A stretch of DNA of 64,000 nt from Capillimicrobium parvum (GTDB lineage Bacteria; Actinomycetota; Thermoleophilia; Solirubrobacterales; Solirubrobacteraceae): the NCBI RefSeq assembly GCF_021172045.1, contig NZ_CP087164.1:124001-188000 (forward strand), read 5' to 3'. Each line of letters opens with the position of its first letter. The stretch's first letter is position 1. The notes beneath the pieces were generated by a model. The model searched no databases and was not told the DNA's origin. It worked only from the letters and a program-made list of their open reading frames with translations. The position numbers and the translations under genes were made by a program. Of this stretch, positions 32,276 to 41,257 are shown piece after piece.

Positions 32276-33336
32276 CCGTCGAGGGCGAGCCGCAGGCCGC
32301 CGCGCCCGATCCCGGGGCCGGAGGCCCGCACGGCCGGCACGACCTCGCTCGTCACGAGGCCGGTCCCGGCGGTCAGCTCGTCGACGATCGGCCACCAGCG
32401 GCGCATCCGCTCGGGCCGGTCGACGAGCACCGTCACGACCGGCACGCGGCGGCGCAGCGCCCAGAAGCGGTCGCCGTGCGGCTCGTGGTCGCCGTGGTAG
32501 CCCCAGAACCCGCGCAGCGACGTCGCCCCGCTCGCGCCCGCCTCGCGCAGGCGGCGCACGAGCTCGCTGTACAGCGGCGCACCACCGTCGCGGGCCTGCT
32601 CGCCGGCGAAGACCATCAGCTTCTGCCACAGGCCCAGCCCGGCCGCGTCGGTCTCGGCCAGCGCCGGCGGCCCGGCCAGCCGACGGCCGTCGCGCTTGCA
32701 CACGGTCACGCGCTCGAGCGTCGCGAGCGGCCGCGCCAGGACCGCGAGCAGCTCGGGCAGCACCGCCGCGATCCGCTCCGCGTCGCCCACGCTGAGCACC
32801 ATGACCGGCACGCCGGCGTTGCGGCCGGCGAAGCGCGCCCGGCGCCGGACGCCGTGCGCGGTCCCGTCGACGCCGAGCAGCGCGGTCGCCCCCGCGACCC
32901 CGTGCCGGTGCAGCAGCGCGACGACCGCCTCGGGCGCCGGCCGCCCGCCCACCCGCTCGTGCCGGCCGACGAAGACGGTGAGCTTCGCGGCTCCGTCGCG
33001 CTCTCCCGGCGCCGGCGGGCGGCCGGTCACCAGCCGGGCGCGCTCGAGCGTGACGAGCCCGTCGCCCGACACCCGCTGCACCTCGGGCAGCAGGGCTTCG
33101 ATGCGCCGCCGGGCGTCGACGGCGACCGACACCATCGGCAGGTCCTCCGACAGCGTCAGCAGCCGCGCGGTCTGCAGGTGGTGCTTGACGCCGAAGCCCT
33201 CGACCCCGCGGAACACCGCGCTCGCCTGCACCGCGTGACGCGCGTAGACGTCGACCAGCGCGTCGGCGAGGAACCGGTCGCCGGCGCGGTCGCGCTCGCC
33301 GAAGTACGTCGTGAGCTTCAGCGCGTCGAGGCTCAT
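32272..33336 (-). CDS. Triple DUF190 protein of the CrcB operon
   Basis: 354 residues forming three consecutive DUF190 units of about 110 residues. Unit 1 begins LKLTTYFGERDRAGDRFLADALVDVYARHAVQASAVFRGVEGFG; unit 2 KLTVFVGRHERVGGRPAPEAVV with GATALLGVDGTAHGV; unit 3 KLMVFAGEQARDGGAPLYSELV with GATSLRGFWGYHGDH. DUF190 is PII-like and often sits beside crcB; most known members have one unit. It is translationally coupled (ATGA) downstream of two CrcB genes, so it probably assists or regulates fluoride export. The triplication is unusual. Confidence 0.85.
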   Translation of the reverse strand: MSLDALKLTTYFGERDRAGDRFLADALVDVYARHAVQASAVFRGVEGFGVKHHLQTARLLTLSEDLPMVSVAVDARRRIEALLPEVQRVSGDGLVTLERARLVTGRPPAPGERDGAAKLTVFVGRHERVGGRPAPEAVVALLHRHGVAGATALLGVDGTAHGVRRRARFAGRNAGVPVMVLSVGDAERIAAVLPELLAVLARPLATLERVTVCKRDGRRLAGPPALAETDAAGLGLWQKLMVFAGEQARDGGAPLYSELVRRLREAGASGATSLRGFWGYHGDHEPHGDRFWALRRRVPVVTVLVDRPERMRRWWPIVDELTAGTGLVTSEVVPAVRASGPGIGRGGLRLALDG

Positions 33337-33701
33337 CCGCCACCGCCGATCCAGCGCCCGAGCGCGGCCGCCGCCACGCCCAGCACGAGGCTCGCGACGA
33401 CGTTGAGCACCGCCGCGCCGGCCTGACCGTCCTCCGCGAGCCGGTGCGTCTCGAACATCCAGGTCGAGAAGGTGGTGTAGGAGCCCAGCAGCGCCGTCCC
33501 GGCGAGCAGCAGCGCGTCGCCCCTCAGCGCGAGCCCGGCGAGCAGCCCGAGCAGCACCGCGCCCGACACGTTCACGACGAACGTGCCGGCCGGGAACCGC
33601 CCGCCGGTGCGCGCGCTGACGAGCGCGTCGACGCCGAAGCGGGCGATCGCGCCGAGCCCGCCGAGCCCGCCGACGGCGACCCACACGAGCACGCCGGTCA
33701 T
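33333..33701 (-). CDS. crcB: Fluoride exporter subunit CrcB (second copy)
   Basis: 122-residue Fluc channel half with four helices: [61 protein letters not shown] and [15 protein letters not shown]. The TTFST turn and the Asn of NVSG are Fluc hallmarks. It lies in tandem with another crcB, so the channel may be a heterodimer. Both ends overlap neighbours by ATGA. Confidence 0.95.
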   Translation of the reverse strand: MTGVLVWVAVGGLGGLGAIARFGVDALVSARTGGRFPAGTFVVNVSGAVLLGLLAGLALRGDALLLAGTALLGSYTTFSTWMFETHRLAEDGQAGAAVLNVVASLVLGVAAAALGRWIGGGG

Positions 33702-34105
33702 GCGTGCAGCAGCCGCGTCCGGCGCGAGAGGTTCGTCGCGAGCAGGACCGCCGCGAACCCGGCGGCCAGGCTGGCTGCCGCGTAGCCGAGCGCGAGACCC
33801 CCATCGCCCGCGTCGATCATCCGCAACAGCTCGACCTGCACCGTCGAGAACGTCGTCAGGGCGCCGCAGAACCCGGTGCCGAGGAGGGGGCGCCGGTAGC
33901 TCGACAGCGGCAGTCGCTCGGTCAGCCGGGTGATGAACCACCCGAGCAGGAAGGCGCCGGCGACGTTGACCGCGAACGTCGCCCACGGCCACTGCCCGGG
34001 ATGTGCGGCGACCGCCTCGGCGAGCCCGGCGCGCGCGAGCGCGCCGGCGCAGCCCCCGGCGAAGATCGCGGCGAGCTCACGGCCGTCCAGTGTCCGCTTC
34101 GGCAC
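33698..34105 (-). CDS. crcB: Fluoride exporter subunit CrcB (first copy)
   Basis: 135-residue Fluc protein: [62 protein letters not shown] and [23 protein letters not shown] and NVAG match the fluoride-path motifs. GTG at 34105 starts the operon. Only 20 bases separate it from the divergent transketolase start, so there is no room for a fluoride riboswitch unless transcription begins inside tkt. Confidence 0.95.
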   Translation of the reverse strand: MPKRTLDGRELAAIFAGGCAGALARAGLAEAVAAHPGQWPWATFAVNVAGAFLLGWFITRLTERLPLSSYRRPLLGTGFCGALTTFSTVQVELLRMIDAGDGGLALGYAAASLAAGFAAVLLATNLSRRTRLLHA

Positions 34106-34111
34106 GAGGGG

Positions 34112-34117
34112 TAGTCT
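34112..34117 (+). promoter_or_regulatory. Leaderless -10 box of transketolase
   Basis: TAGTCT ends 8 bases before ATG 34126, in the 20-base gap to the divergent crcB gene; no Shine-Dalgarno sequence is present. Confidence 0.5.
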
Positions 34118-34125
34118 GACGCGCG

Positions 34126-36192
34126 ATGAGCACGGCCGAAGACTCCACCACTGCGGTCGATCTCGACCGCCTCTCGATCGACACGATCCGTGTCCTGTCC
34201 ATGGACGGGGTGCAGAAGGCCAACAGCGGCCATCCCGGGCTGCCGATGGGCATGGCCCCCGTGGGATACCTGCTGTTCACGAAGTACCTGCACCACGACC
34301 CGCAGGACCCGTCGTGGCCGGATCGCGACCGCTTCGTGCTCAGCGCTGGGCACGGGTCGATGCTGCTCTACAGCCTCCTGCACCTCTCGGGCTACGCGCT
34401 GTCGATGGACGACCTCAAGTCCTTCCGCCAGTGGGGCTCCATCACGCCGGGTCACCCCGAGCGCGACAAGGTGCACGTCACGCCGGGCGTCGAGATGACG
34501 ACCGGCCCGCTCGGGCAGGGCTTCGCCAACGGGGTCGGCATGGCGATGGCCGAGCGCTTCCTGCGCGACAAGTTCGGCAGCGAGGTCCAGGACCACCACA
34601 CCTTTGCGATCGTCTCCGACGGCGACCTGCAGGAGGGCATCGCGTCCGAGGCGGCGTCGCTGGCCGGCCATCTCAAGCTCGGCCGCCTCGTCTACGTCTA
34701 TGACGACAACCACATCCAGCTCGACGGGCCGACGCGGGAGTCCTACAGCGAGGACGTGCCGAAGCGCTTCGAGGCCTACGGCTGGCACACGCTGCGCGTC
34801 GACGACGCCAACGACCTCGACGAGCTGACGACCGCGATCGACGCGGGCATCGCCGAGGAGGAGCGCCCGACGCTCATCTCGGTGCGCTCCATCATCGGCT
34901 GGCCGTCCCCGAACAAGCAGGGCACGAGCAAGGCGCACGGCTCGCCGCTGGGCGAGGACGAGGTCCGCCTGACCAAGGAGGTCATGGGCTGGGATCCGGA
35001 CCAGCACTTCCAGGTGCCCGACGGCGTCTACGACCACTTCTCGCAGGTCGAGCGCGGCGGCGAGGCGCACCGTGCCTGGAAGACGCGCTTCGACTCCTGG
35101 CGCGGGTCGCACGCCAAGCTGGCCGAGCAGTGGGACGCGGCCTGGAGCTCGCCGGCGAAGCCGCTGCGCGGCCTCGCCGAGGCGCTGCCGGCGTGGAACG
35201 CCGGCGACGATGCGATCGCGACCCGCAGCGCCGGCCAGAAGGTGATGGCGGCCTTCGAGCCGTTCACGCCGACGATGATGGGCGGCGCGGCCGACCTCTC
35301 GGAGTCGACGAAGACCGAGTTCCCGAAGTCGCACATCTTCGACGCCTCGGCGCCGGGCCGCAACGTGAAGTTCGGCGTGCGCGAGCACGGCATGGGCGGG
35401 GCGGTCAACGGCATGGCCGGGCACGGCGGCATCCTGCGCCCGTACGGCTCGACGTTCGGCCAGTTCTCCGACTACATGCGCGGCGCGGTCCGGCTGTCGG
35501 CGCTCATGGGGCTCGAGGTCGCGTGGGTGTACACGCACGACTCGGTCGGCCTGGGCGAGGACGGACCGACCCATCAGCCGGTCGAGCACTACGCGGCGCT
35601 GCGCGCGATCCCGGGGCTCTTCCTCTATCGCCCGGCCGACGCCAACGAGACGGCGCACAGCTGGCGCTACGTCCTGGAGAACCAGGAGGGCCCGGCGGCG
35701 TTCATGCTCTCGCGCCAGAACCTGCCGATCCTCGAGGGGACGAGCTGGGAGGGCGTGTCGAAGGGCGGCTACGTGCTGGCCGAGGCCGACGGCGACGCCC
35801 AGCTCGTCCTCGTGGGCACGGGCTCCGAGGTCTGGCTGTGCGTCGATGCCCGCGAGCGCCTGCAGGCCGAGGGCGTCCCCACCCGGGTCGTCTCGCTGCC
35901 GTGCTGGGAGCTGTTCGCCGAGCAGGACGCCGGCTACCGCGAGTCGGTGCTGCCGAGCGGCGTGGCGAAGCTGTCGGTCGAGGCGGGCGTGGCGATGGGG
36001 TGGGCGAAGTGGGTGGACGCCTCGGTGTCGCTCGAGCGCTTCGGCGCCTCCGCGCCCGGCGAGACCGTCCTCGAGAAGCTCGGCTTCTCGGTCGGCAACG
36101 TCGTCGCCCGTGCGCAGGACCTGCTCGCGGGCCGCGGGGTCCCCGGCCGGACGCCGGCCGACACGGAGCCGCCCGGCACGCCGCAGGGCTGA
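34126..36192 (+). CDS. tkt: Transketolase
   Basis: 688-residue thiamine-diphosphate enzyme of the pentose phosphate pathway, moving two-carbon units between sugar phosphates. [60 protein letters not shown] and [40 protein letters not shown] (ThDP motif) are in the N-terminal domain; [20 protein letters not shown] and [19 protein letters not shown] are in the pyrimidine domain. Length fits the family. A Nudix gene follows by 11 bases. Confidence 0.97.
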   Translation: MSTAEDSTTAVDLDRLSIDTIRVLSMDGVQKANSGHPGLPMGMAPVGYLLFTKYLHHDPQDPSWPDRDRFVLSAGHGSMLLYSLLHLSGYALSMDDLKSFRQWGSITPGHPERDKVHVTPGVEMTTGPLGQGFANGVGMAMAERFLRDKFGSEVQDHHTFAIVSDGDLQEGIASEAASLAGHLKLGRLVYVYDDNHIQLDGPTRESYSEDVPKRFEAYGWHTLRVDDANDLDELTTAIDAGIAEEERPTLISVRSIIGWPSPNKQGTSKAHGSPLGEDEVRLTKEVMGWDPDQHFQVPDGVYDHFSQVERGGEAHRAWKTRFDSWRGSHAKLAEQWDAAWSSPAKPLRGLAEALPAWNAGDDAIATRSAGQKVMAAFEPFTPTMMGGAADLSESTKTEFPKSHIFDASAPGRNVKFGVREHGMGGAVNGMAGHGGILRPYGSTFGQFSDYMRGAVRLSALMGLEVAWVYTHDSVGLGEDGPTHQPVEHYAALRAIPGLFLYRPADANETAHSWRYVLENQEGPAAFMLSRQNLPILEGTSWEGVSKGGYVLAEADGDAQLVLVGTGSEVWLCVDARERLQAEGVPTRVVSLPCWELFAEQDAGYRESVLPSGVAKLSVEAGVAMGWAKWVDASVSLERFGASAPGETVLEKLGFSVGNVVARAQDLLAGRGVPGRTPADTEPPGTPQG

Positions 36193-36203
36193 GCCGCCCC
36201 GGC

Positions 36204-36671
36204 GTGCCGCCCGTCAGCGCCGGCCTGCTCCTGCACCGCTGGCGCGACGGGCGTCGCGAGGTCCTGCTCGGGCACATGGGCGGGCCGTTCTGGTCGCGCA
36301 AGGACGAGGGCGCGTGGTCGATCCCGAAGGGCGGCTGCGAGCCGGACGAGGACGCCCTCGCCGCCGCCCGCCGCGAGTTCACCGAGGAGATGGGCACCGC
36401 GCCTCCGGACGGCCCGGCGGTCGAGCTCGGCGAGGTGCGCCAGCGCGGCGGCAAGCGCGTCATGGCCTGGGCGGTCGAGGGCGACCTGGACACGGCGAGC
36501 GTCGCCAGCAACACCTTCGAGCTCGAGTGGCCGCCGCGCTCGGGCCGGATGCAGGCGTTCCCGGAGGTCGACCGCGCGGAGTGGTTCGACCTGGACACCG
36601 CGCGGCGCAAGCTCGTCCGCGCCCAGGCCGCGCTGATCGACGCGCTCGAGGAGCAGCTCGGCGCGGGCTGA
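36204..36671 (+). CDS. Nudix hydrolase
   Basis: 155 residues. The Nudix box is GGCEPDEDALAAARREFTEEMGT, matching GX5EX7REUXEEXGU. The N-terminus SAGLLLHRWRDGRREVLLGHMGG resembles ADP-ribose or Ap4A-type members that clean up nucleotide diphosphates. GTG 36204 begins just before the first strand. It is co-directional with transketolase and abuts the convergent transglycosylase gene. Confidence 0.9.
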   Translation: MPPVSAGLLLHRWRDGRREVLLGHMGGPFWSRKDEGAWSIPKGGCEPDEDALAAARREFTEEMGTAPPDGPAVELGEVRQRGGKRVMAWAVEGDLDTASVASNTFELEWPPRSGRMQAFPEVDRAEWFDLDTARRKLVRAQAALIDALEEQLGAG

Positions 36672-38147
36672 TCAGCCCGGCAGCACGCCGAGCGGCTTCA
36701 TGAGCCGCGCCGTGTCGGTGGACACCGTCACGTGGATGGCGCCGGGCTCGCGCACCCAGGCGATCAGGTTCAGCGCCGTCAGGCGGTCGAGCATGAACTG
36801 CAGCGCCATCGCCTGGTCGCGGCCGGCGTAGTCGCGCGCGATGTCGAACGTGTAGCCCGTCGTGTGCAGCGAGTAGTCGTGCGTCGCCTCGCGGTTGACT
36901 CCGACGAGCGCCTCCTGGTAGCTGCCGTCGCGCACGGTGCTCGTCAGGCGCAGCGGCCGCTTGGCGCCGGAGATCTCCTGCACGCTGGCGCCGATGTAGC
37001 CGAGCGTGGCCAGCGCCTCGCGGCGCAGGCCCCGGTAGAGCCGCGGGTCGGCGTCGATCTTGCGCGCCAGCTCGCCCATCCGGCGGTCGATGCGCACGCC
37101 GTGGCGGGCGAGCCAGCGCGCCGGCAGCGCCACGATGTCGCCCGCATCGCGTGCGTCGGCGATGTCGCCGGGCTCGTCGAAGTGCTGGGTGGCGTCGGGC
37201 GGGTGCATGAGCACCTCGGCCGAGTTGCGCGCGTTCATCAGCGTGTCGCGGCGCACGAGCTCGGCGGGGTCGTCGCGCGAGAGCGCCATGATCTCCCGGG
37301 CGGCGCGCACGCGCCACAGGTACGTCGAGGAGTCGTCGCCGAGGCCCGCGAGGAACTGCCACGCCGCGTCGTGGCGGACGGGCGTGCTGTCGAAGAACAG
37401 CTGCGCGTAGGGGACGGTGCCCTGCCCGTAGCGGGCGAGGGCGGTCTGCACGTTGCCCATGCCCATGTGGTAGCTCGCGACCGCGAGGTCGGTGCGTCCG
37501 AGCTTCTGCTCGGCGGTCTGCAGGTAGCGCGCGGTCGCGTCGAGCGACTTGACCGGGTCCAGCCGCTCGTCGACGCGGCGCAGCTCGGAGCGCAGGCGCG
37601 CGACCTCGGCGTCGTCGCCCTTGCGGGCGGCACGGGTCATGCGCTTGGCGATCCGCCGCTCCTGCGGCAGGTCGACGTGCATGCCGAGCAGGCCGGTGGC
37701 GGTCTGCGCGAGGATCTGGGTCAGGCCGACCGCGCCGTTGAGGTCGTCCGAGGCGCGCGCCTCCGGCCGCCCCGCGCTCTCGAGCAGGACGATCGCCTCG
37801 AGCGTGTCGGGGTCGACGTCATGGGCCGCGGCCGCCTTCTCGACGTCCGGGCGCCACGCCGCGGTGCGCCGGGCGGCCGCGACGATCCCGCCGATCTCGC
37901 GGGTGCGGGCGTACAGCGGATGGGCGAGTCCTTCGACGGCGCGGCGGGCGTAGCCGGCGGAGCGGGCGTTCGTCCAGGCGAGCGGGTCGCGGTCGGGCAC
38001 GCCGGCGCTGGGGACGATCGGGGCGGGGGTCGCGTCCACGCTCGGGCCGGCGGTGCTGCTGCTGCCGCCGTCGCGCAGGACGAACGTGGCGCCCACGACG
38101 ACGGCGGCGAGGACGAGCAGGGCGATGGCGATACGGGCAGGACGCAC
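36672..38147 (-). CDS. Membrane-anchored lytic transglycosylase (SLT domain)
   Basis: 491 residues. An N-terminal anchor (ARIAIALLVLAAVVVGATFVL) is followed by a lytic transglycosylase domain: VDPDTLEAIVLLESAGRPEARASDDLNGAVGLTQILAQTATGLLGM, where E in LLESAG is the catalytic glutamate, then SLDATARYLQTAEQ and DLAVASYHMGMGNVQTAL. It cleaves the glycan strands of peptidoglycan. The C-terminal 200 residues, including DYSLHTTGYTFDIARDYAG, resemble a Zn-dependent DD-peptidase-like fold (H...H/D), so this may be a two-activity wall hydrolase. GTG 38147 precedes the anchor. Confidence 0.8.
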   Translation of the reverse strand: MRPARIAIALLVLAAVVVGATFVLRDGGSSSTAGPSVDATPAPIVPSAGVPDRDPLAWTNARSAGYARRAVEGLAHPLYARTREIGGIVAAARRTAAWRPDVEKAAAAHDVDPDTLEAIVLLESAGRPEARASDDLNGAVGLTQILAQTATGLLGMHVDLPQERRIAKRMTRAARKGDDAEVARLRSELRRVDERLDPVKSLDATARYLQTAEQKLGRTDLAVASYHMGMGNVQTALARYGQGTVPYAQLFFDSTPVRHDAAWQFLAGLGDDSSTYLWRVRAAREIMALSRDDPAELVRRDTLMNARNSAEVLMHPPDATQHFDEPGDIADARDAGDIVALPARWLARHGVRIDRRMGELARKIDADPRLYRGLRREALATLGYIGASVQEISGAKRPLRLTSTVRDGSYQEALVGVNREATHDYSLHTTGYTFDIARDYAGRDQAMALQFMLDRLTALNLIAWVREPGAIHVTVSTDTARLMKPLGVLPG

Positions 38148-38398
38148 GGCGGGGTTTCCAGGGTGCCAGACGCGCAGGAGGGCAGCGGAGCCGGCAGGCG
38201 CCGCCGGCCGCCGAGGGGCTGCCCTGATGGACGCGCCGAGGCAAGGGACCTGACGGTGGGCCGCCACATCGAGCTGCTGTCGCGGTGATCTCGTTCGCGC
38301 GCTTGGCGGCGGTCGGATCGCCGTCGCCCGGCGACCTCGCCGTCGCTCTCGCGGCCGAGTTCCCGCCCGCCGATGCCCTCGGTGCAACCCGTGCGCAT

Positions 38399-38404
38399 TA
38401 CGCT
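38399..38404 (+). promoter_or_regulatory. Possible leaderless -10 box of a LysR gene
   Basis: TACGCT ends 10 bases before ATG 38415. The preceding 240 bases, 38148-38390, contain no gene I can support. Confidence 0.3.
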
Positions 38405-38414
38405 CGACCGGCCC

Positions 38415-39296
38415 ATGGAGCTGCGCCAGCTCGAGTACCTCGTGGCCGTCGCCCGCCACGGCCAGTTCACCAGCGCCGCCGACGCGCTCTGGCTCACCCA
38501 GTCCGCGCTCTCGCAGCAGGTCCGGCGCCTCGAGGCCGAGCTCGGCGTGGCGCTGCTTCAGCGAACGTCGCGCGGCGTCGTCCCGACCGCCGCGGGGGAG
38601 GAGCTGCTGGTGCGCGCCGAGCGCGTGCTCGCCGAGGTCGCCGCCGCGCGCTCGGAGCTGGCGCGGCACGCGGGCGCGACCCGCGGCCGGGTGCGCGTCG
38701 CCGCGACGATCGCCGACGCCCCCGGCCTACCCGCGGCGCTCGCGGCGTTTCACCGCGAGCAGCCCGACCTGCAGATCGCGCTGCGCCACGCCTCGGCCGA
38801 CGAGGTCGTCGCCCTGCTCGCGCGCGGCGCGGTCGACGTCGCGCTCACCGCCGAGCCCGCCGGCGCCCTGCCGGGCGGCGTCGAGCGCGTCGCGGTCGCC
38901 GAGGAGCCGCTGCACGCGATGCTCCCGGCCGGCGACCCACTGGCCGCGACCGCGCGGCTGAGCCTCGGCGCCCTCAGCGACCGGCCGTTCATCCTGGGCG
39001 AGCCCGGCAGCGCGCTGCGGGCGACGGTCCTCGCCGCCTGTCAGGCCGCGGGCTACAGCCCGGTCCCGCTGTTCGAGCTCGGCGACCCGGCCGCGGCGCG
39101 CCACCTCGTCGCCGCCGGCCTCGCCGTGGCGGTCGCGCCGGCGTCGTGGTTCGTCGCGGGCGACGGCGCGGTCGAGCGCGTCACGCTCGCCGAGCCCGCC
39201 CCGCGCCACCGCATCGCTCTGCTCGCCCCGGCGACGCGGCCCTCGCCGCCGGGCCGCCTCCTGCTCGCGCATCTCACGGCGGCGCTCGCGCGCTGA
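38415..39296 (+). CDS. LysR-family transcriptional regulator
   Basis: 293 residues. MELRQLEYLVAVARHGQFTSAADALWLTQSALSQQVRRLEAELGVALLQRT is the winged helix-turn-helix; a periplasmic-binding-protein-like effector domain follows. ATG 38415 matches the normal LysR N-terminus; a longer start at 38373 would add 14 residues. Its targets are unclear: the divergent gene is a lytic transglycosylase and the convergent one a thioredoxin. Confidence 0.93.
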   Translation: MELRQLEYLVAVARHGQFTSAADALWLTQSALSQQVRRLEAELGVALLQRTSRGVVPTAAGEELLVRAERVLAEVAAARSELARHAGATRGRVRVAATIADAPGLPAALAAFHREQPDLQIALRHASADEVVALLARGAVDVALTAEPAGALPGGVERVAVAEEPLHAMLPAGDPLAATARLSLGALSDRPFILGEPGSALRATVLAACQAAGYSPVPLFELGDPAAARHLVAAGLAVAVAPASWFVAGDGAVERVTLAEPAPRHRIALLAPATRPSPPGRLLLAHLTAALAR

Positions 39297-39299
39297 CGT

Positions 39300-39629
39300 C
39301 TACAGCACGGCGTCGAGCTCGCGCTCCAGCCGCCGCTTCGGCCGCGCGCCCACCAGCTGCGTCACCGGCGCGCCCCCGCGGAAGAGGATGAACGTCGGCA
39401 TCGAGAGGACGCCGTAGCGCGCCGCGGTGATCGTGCTGTCCTCGACGTCGACCTGGACGATCGCCAGGTCGTCGCGCTCGGCGGCGAGCTCCTCGAGGAC
39501 GGGCTTCATCATCCGGCAGGGAGGGCACCAGGCCGCGGTGAAGTCCACGAGGACGGGGCGCTCGGCCTCCAGGACCTCGGCGGTGAAGTGGTCGTCGTCG
39601 ACGACGGGGATGGAGTGCGTCGTGGTCAT
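39300..39629 (-). CDS. Thioredoxin
   Basis: 109-residue thioredoxin with PVLVDFTAAWCPPCRMMKPVLEEL; the active site is WCPPC rather than the common WCGPC, which usually shifts redox potential. VDVEDSTITAARYGVLSMPTFILFRGG carries the cis-proline. The stop lies three bases from the LysR stop on the other strand. A general disulphide reductase role is likely. Confidence 0.93.
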   Translation of the reverse strand: MTTTHSIPVVDDDHFTAEVLEAERPVLVDFTAAWCPPCRMMKPVLEELAAERDDLAIVQVDVEDSTITAARYGVLSMPTFILFRGGAPVTQLVGARPKRRLERELDAVL

Positions 39630-39743
39630 GACGCCAGGGTCGCGCGCCGCCGCCGGCCCGGCCAGTGCGATTCGTGATGCGCGCAGTGCCGATCGTGACC
39701 CTCCCGTTCTAGGAATCGTTCCACTCCGGGAGAAAGGATCAGA

Positions 39744-39893
39744 GTGCCCACGGACACCCTCGAGCAGTGCCTGCGCGACGCCGGCAGCGGAGCCTCGCCC
39801 GCGCGGCGCTCAGCGGCGGCTGAGAGCCTGCTGGGAGGTCAGGCGCGCTCGAGGACGACGACCGGGATCTGGCGGTCGGTCTTGGCCTGGTAG
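39744..39893 (+). other. Short open frame with good ribosome-binding site, possible gene stub
   Basis: AGAAAGGA stands 7 bases before GTG 39744; the frame reads PTDTLEQCLRDAGSGASPARRSAAAESLLGG and continues into the antisense of the next gene, stopping near 39891. The first 13 residues look like an ordinary protein start, the rest do not. It may be the stump of a truncated gene or chance. Confidence 0.25.
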
Positions 39894-40240
39894 CTGTCGT
39901 AGTCCGGCCAGGCCTTCGTCATGACCTTCCACATGTCCGGCTTCTCCTCGGGCGTGGCGTCGCGCGCGGTCGCCCGGAACTTCTCGCCCTTGATCTGGAC
40001 CTCCACGCCGGGGTTCTCGCGCAGGTTGACGTACCACGCCGGCGGCTTCGGGGCGCCGCCCTTCGAGGCGACGACGAGGTAGGCGTCGCCGTAGGGCTCG
40101 TAGATCAGCGGCGCGATGCGCGGTTCACCGGACTTCGCGCCGGTCGTGGTCAGCAGCAGGCACATGGTGCCCTGCCAGTCGTGGCCCTCCTCGCCGTCGG
40201 TGGCGAGGTAGCGGTCGACGTGTTCCTTGCCGAAGAGCAT
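39839..40240 (-). CDS. Deazaflavin (F420)-dependent nitroreductase family protein (Ddn-like)
   Basis: 133 residues of the split-beta-barrel Ddn/FDOR-B family, which use F420 as hydride donor. LLLTTTGAKSGEPRIAPLIYEPYGDAYLVVASKGGAPKPPAWYVNLRENPGVEVQIKGE contains the TTGRKSG-like and GGxxxxPxWYxNL motifs of the family. Reduced substrates of this group include quinones and nitro compounds. ATG 40240 is preceded by a leaderless -10 box. Supports an actinobacterial F420 producer. Confidence 0.93.
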   Translation of the reverse strand: MLFGKEHVDRYLATDGEEGHDWQGTMCLLLTTTGAKSGEPRIAPLIYEPYGDAYLVVASKGGAPKPPAWYVNLRENPGVEVQIKGEKFRATARDATPEEKPDMWKVMTKAWPDYDSYQAKTDRQIPVVVLERA

Positions 40241-40247
40241 GCGCGCG

Positions 40248-40253
40248 ATCCTA
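40248..40253 (-). promoter_or_regulatory. Leaderless -10 box of the Ddn-like gene
   Basis: Minus-strand TAGGAT ends 7 bases before ATG 40240; its TAG is also the stop codon of the upstream acyl-CoA dehydrogenase gene. Confidence 0.45.
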
Positions 40254-41246
40254 CCGGTGCTCCGGTCCCGCCCCGAGCCGGTGCAGCAGGGCGGCGCGGA
40301 TCGGCGCCCGCAAGCCGAACGCCGCGAGGAAGAGCGCCTCCCGGCCGAGGCGCTCGACCTCGCTGCCGGCGACCACGCCGCCCGCTCCCGTGCCGACGAG
40401 CGCCGCGGCCGACGCCCGCAGGGTCAGGCCGGCCACCCGCGCCCGCGCGGCGACCATGGCCTCGGGGTCATCGAGCCCCGCGTCGAGCTCGCGGCGGCAG
40501 GCCGCGAGCTCCGCGTCCAGCGGGGAGGCGCCGGCGATCTCGCAGCACCGGCCGGCCACGCCGAGCGCCATCGCCGCGTGCGTGCGGATGGCGTACGGCC
40601 GCAGGCCGGCCCCGGGGGGCAGCGGCTCGACCGCCGTGACCCGCTCGGCGGGCAGCGGCACGGCGTCGAAGTCGGCACGCACGGTGGCGCTCGCGTCGAC
40701 CGCCAGCAGCTCGAGCGGCTCGACGACGAGCCCGCGGGGCTGGGCGGCGTCGAGCAGGCCCCACACGACGCGGTCCTCGGGGTCGCGCCCGGCGACGTAC
40801 AGCACGTCGACGACGCCCCAGCCGCTGATCCACGGCGCCGTGCCGTCGAGGCGCCAGCCGCCGTCGGCCTGCGTCGCGTGCAGGAGCGGGGGACCGGGCA
40901 GCGCACCGCCGGTGAACGCCGTGCCGGCCCGGCGCTCGCCGCGGCTCAGCGGCTCCAGCCACTCGGCCCGCAGCGGATCGCCCTCGGGCCGGGAGCCGAC
41001 TGCGAGCAGCACGCCGAGGTGCTGCGTCCAGACGAACGTCGTGGTCAGGCAGGCGGCGGCGAGGATCTCGATGACCGCGCAGACGGTGGCGAAGTCCTCC
41101 TCGACCCCGATCCCGTAGAGCCCCGCTCCGGCCAGCGCGTCGAGCTGCTCGGCGGGCGCGACCCCGGCCAGGTCGAGCTCGGTCGCGACGGGGGCGAGGT
41201 GCTCGCGCGCGACGCGGCGCGCGGTCTCGGTCGCGGGGGCGTCCAC
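40251..41246 (-). CDS. Acyl-CoA dehydrogenase-like flavoprotein
   Basis: About 331 residues with ACAD features: VAREHLAPVATELDLAGVAPAEQLDALAGAGLYGI (N-terminal helical domain), TAFTGGALPGPPLLHATQADGGWRLDGTAPWISGWGVVDVLYVAGRD (the middle beta domain and WISG-like flavin contact) and a C-terminal helical bundle. The catalytic glutamate cannot be placed with confidence and the protein is short for the family (about 380), so the role is uncertain. GTG 41246 is chosen; GTG 41285 would overlap the divergent MFS gene. Confidence 0.75.
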   Translation of the reverse strand: MDAPATETARRVAREHLAPVATELDLAGVAPAEQLDALAGAGLYGIGVEEDFATVCAVIEILAAACLTTTFVWTQHLGVLLAVGSRPEGDPLRAEWLEPLSRGERRAGTAFTGGALPGPPLLHATQADGGWRLDGTAPWISGWGVVDVLYVAGRDPEDRVVWGLLDAAQPRGLVVEPLELLAVDASATVRADFDAVPLPAERVTAVEPLPPGAGLRPYAIRTHAAMALGVAGRCCEIAGASPLDAELAACRRELDAGLDDPEAMVAARARVAGLTLRASAAALVGTGAGGVVAGSEVERLGREALFLAAFGLRAPIRAALLHRLGAGPEHR

Positions 41247-41257
41247 CGCGCGACAGC

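Noticed and set aside
33698-34125. Fluoride riboswitch upstream of crcB
   Set aside because: Only 20 bases separate crcB and tkt, and no riboswitch-like structure was recognised in the 5' part of tkt.
38148-38414. c-di-AMP (ydaO) riboswitch before the lytic transglycosylase
   Set aside because: The conserved blocks of that riboswitch could not be found on the minus strand of the interval.
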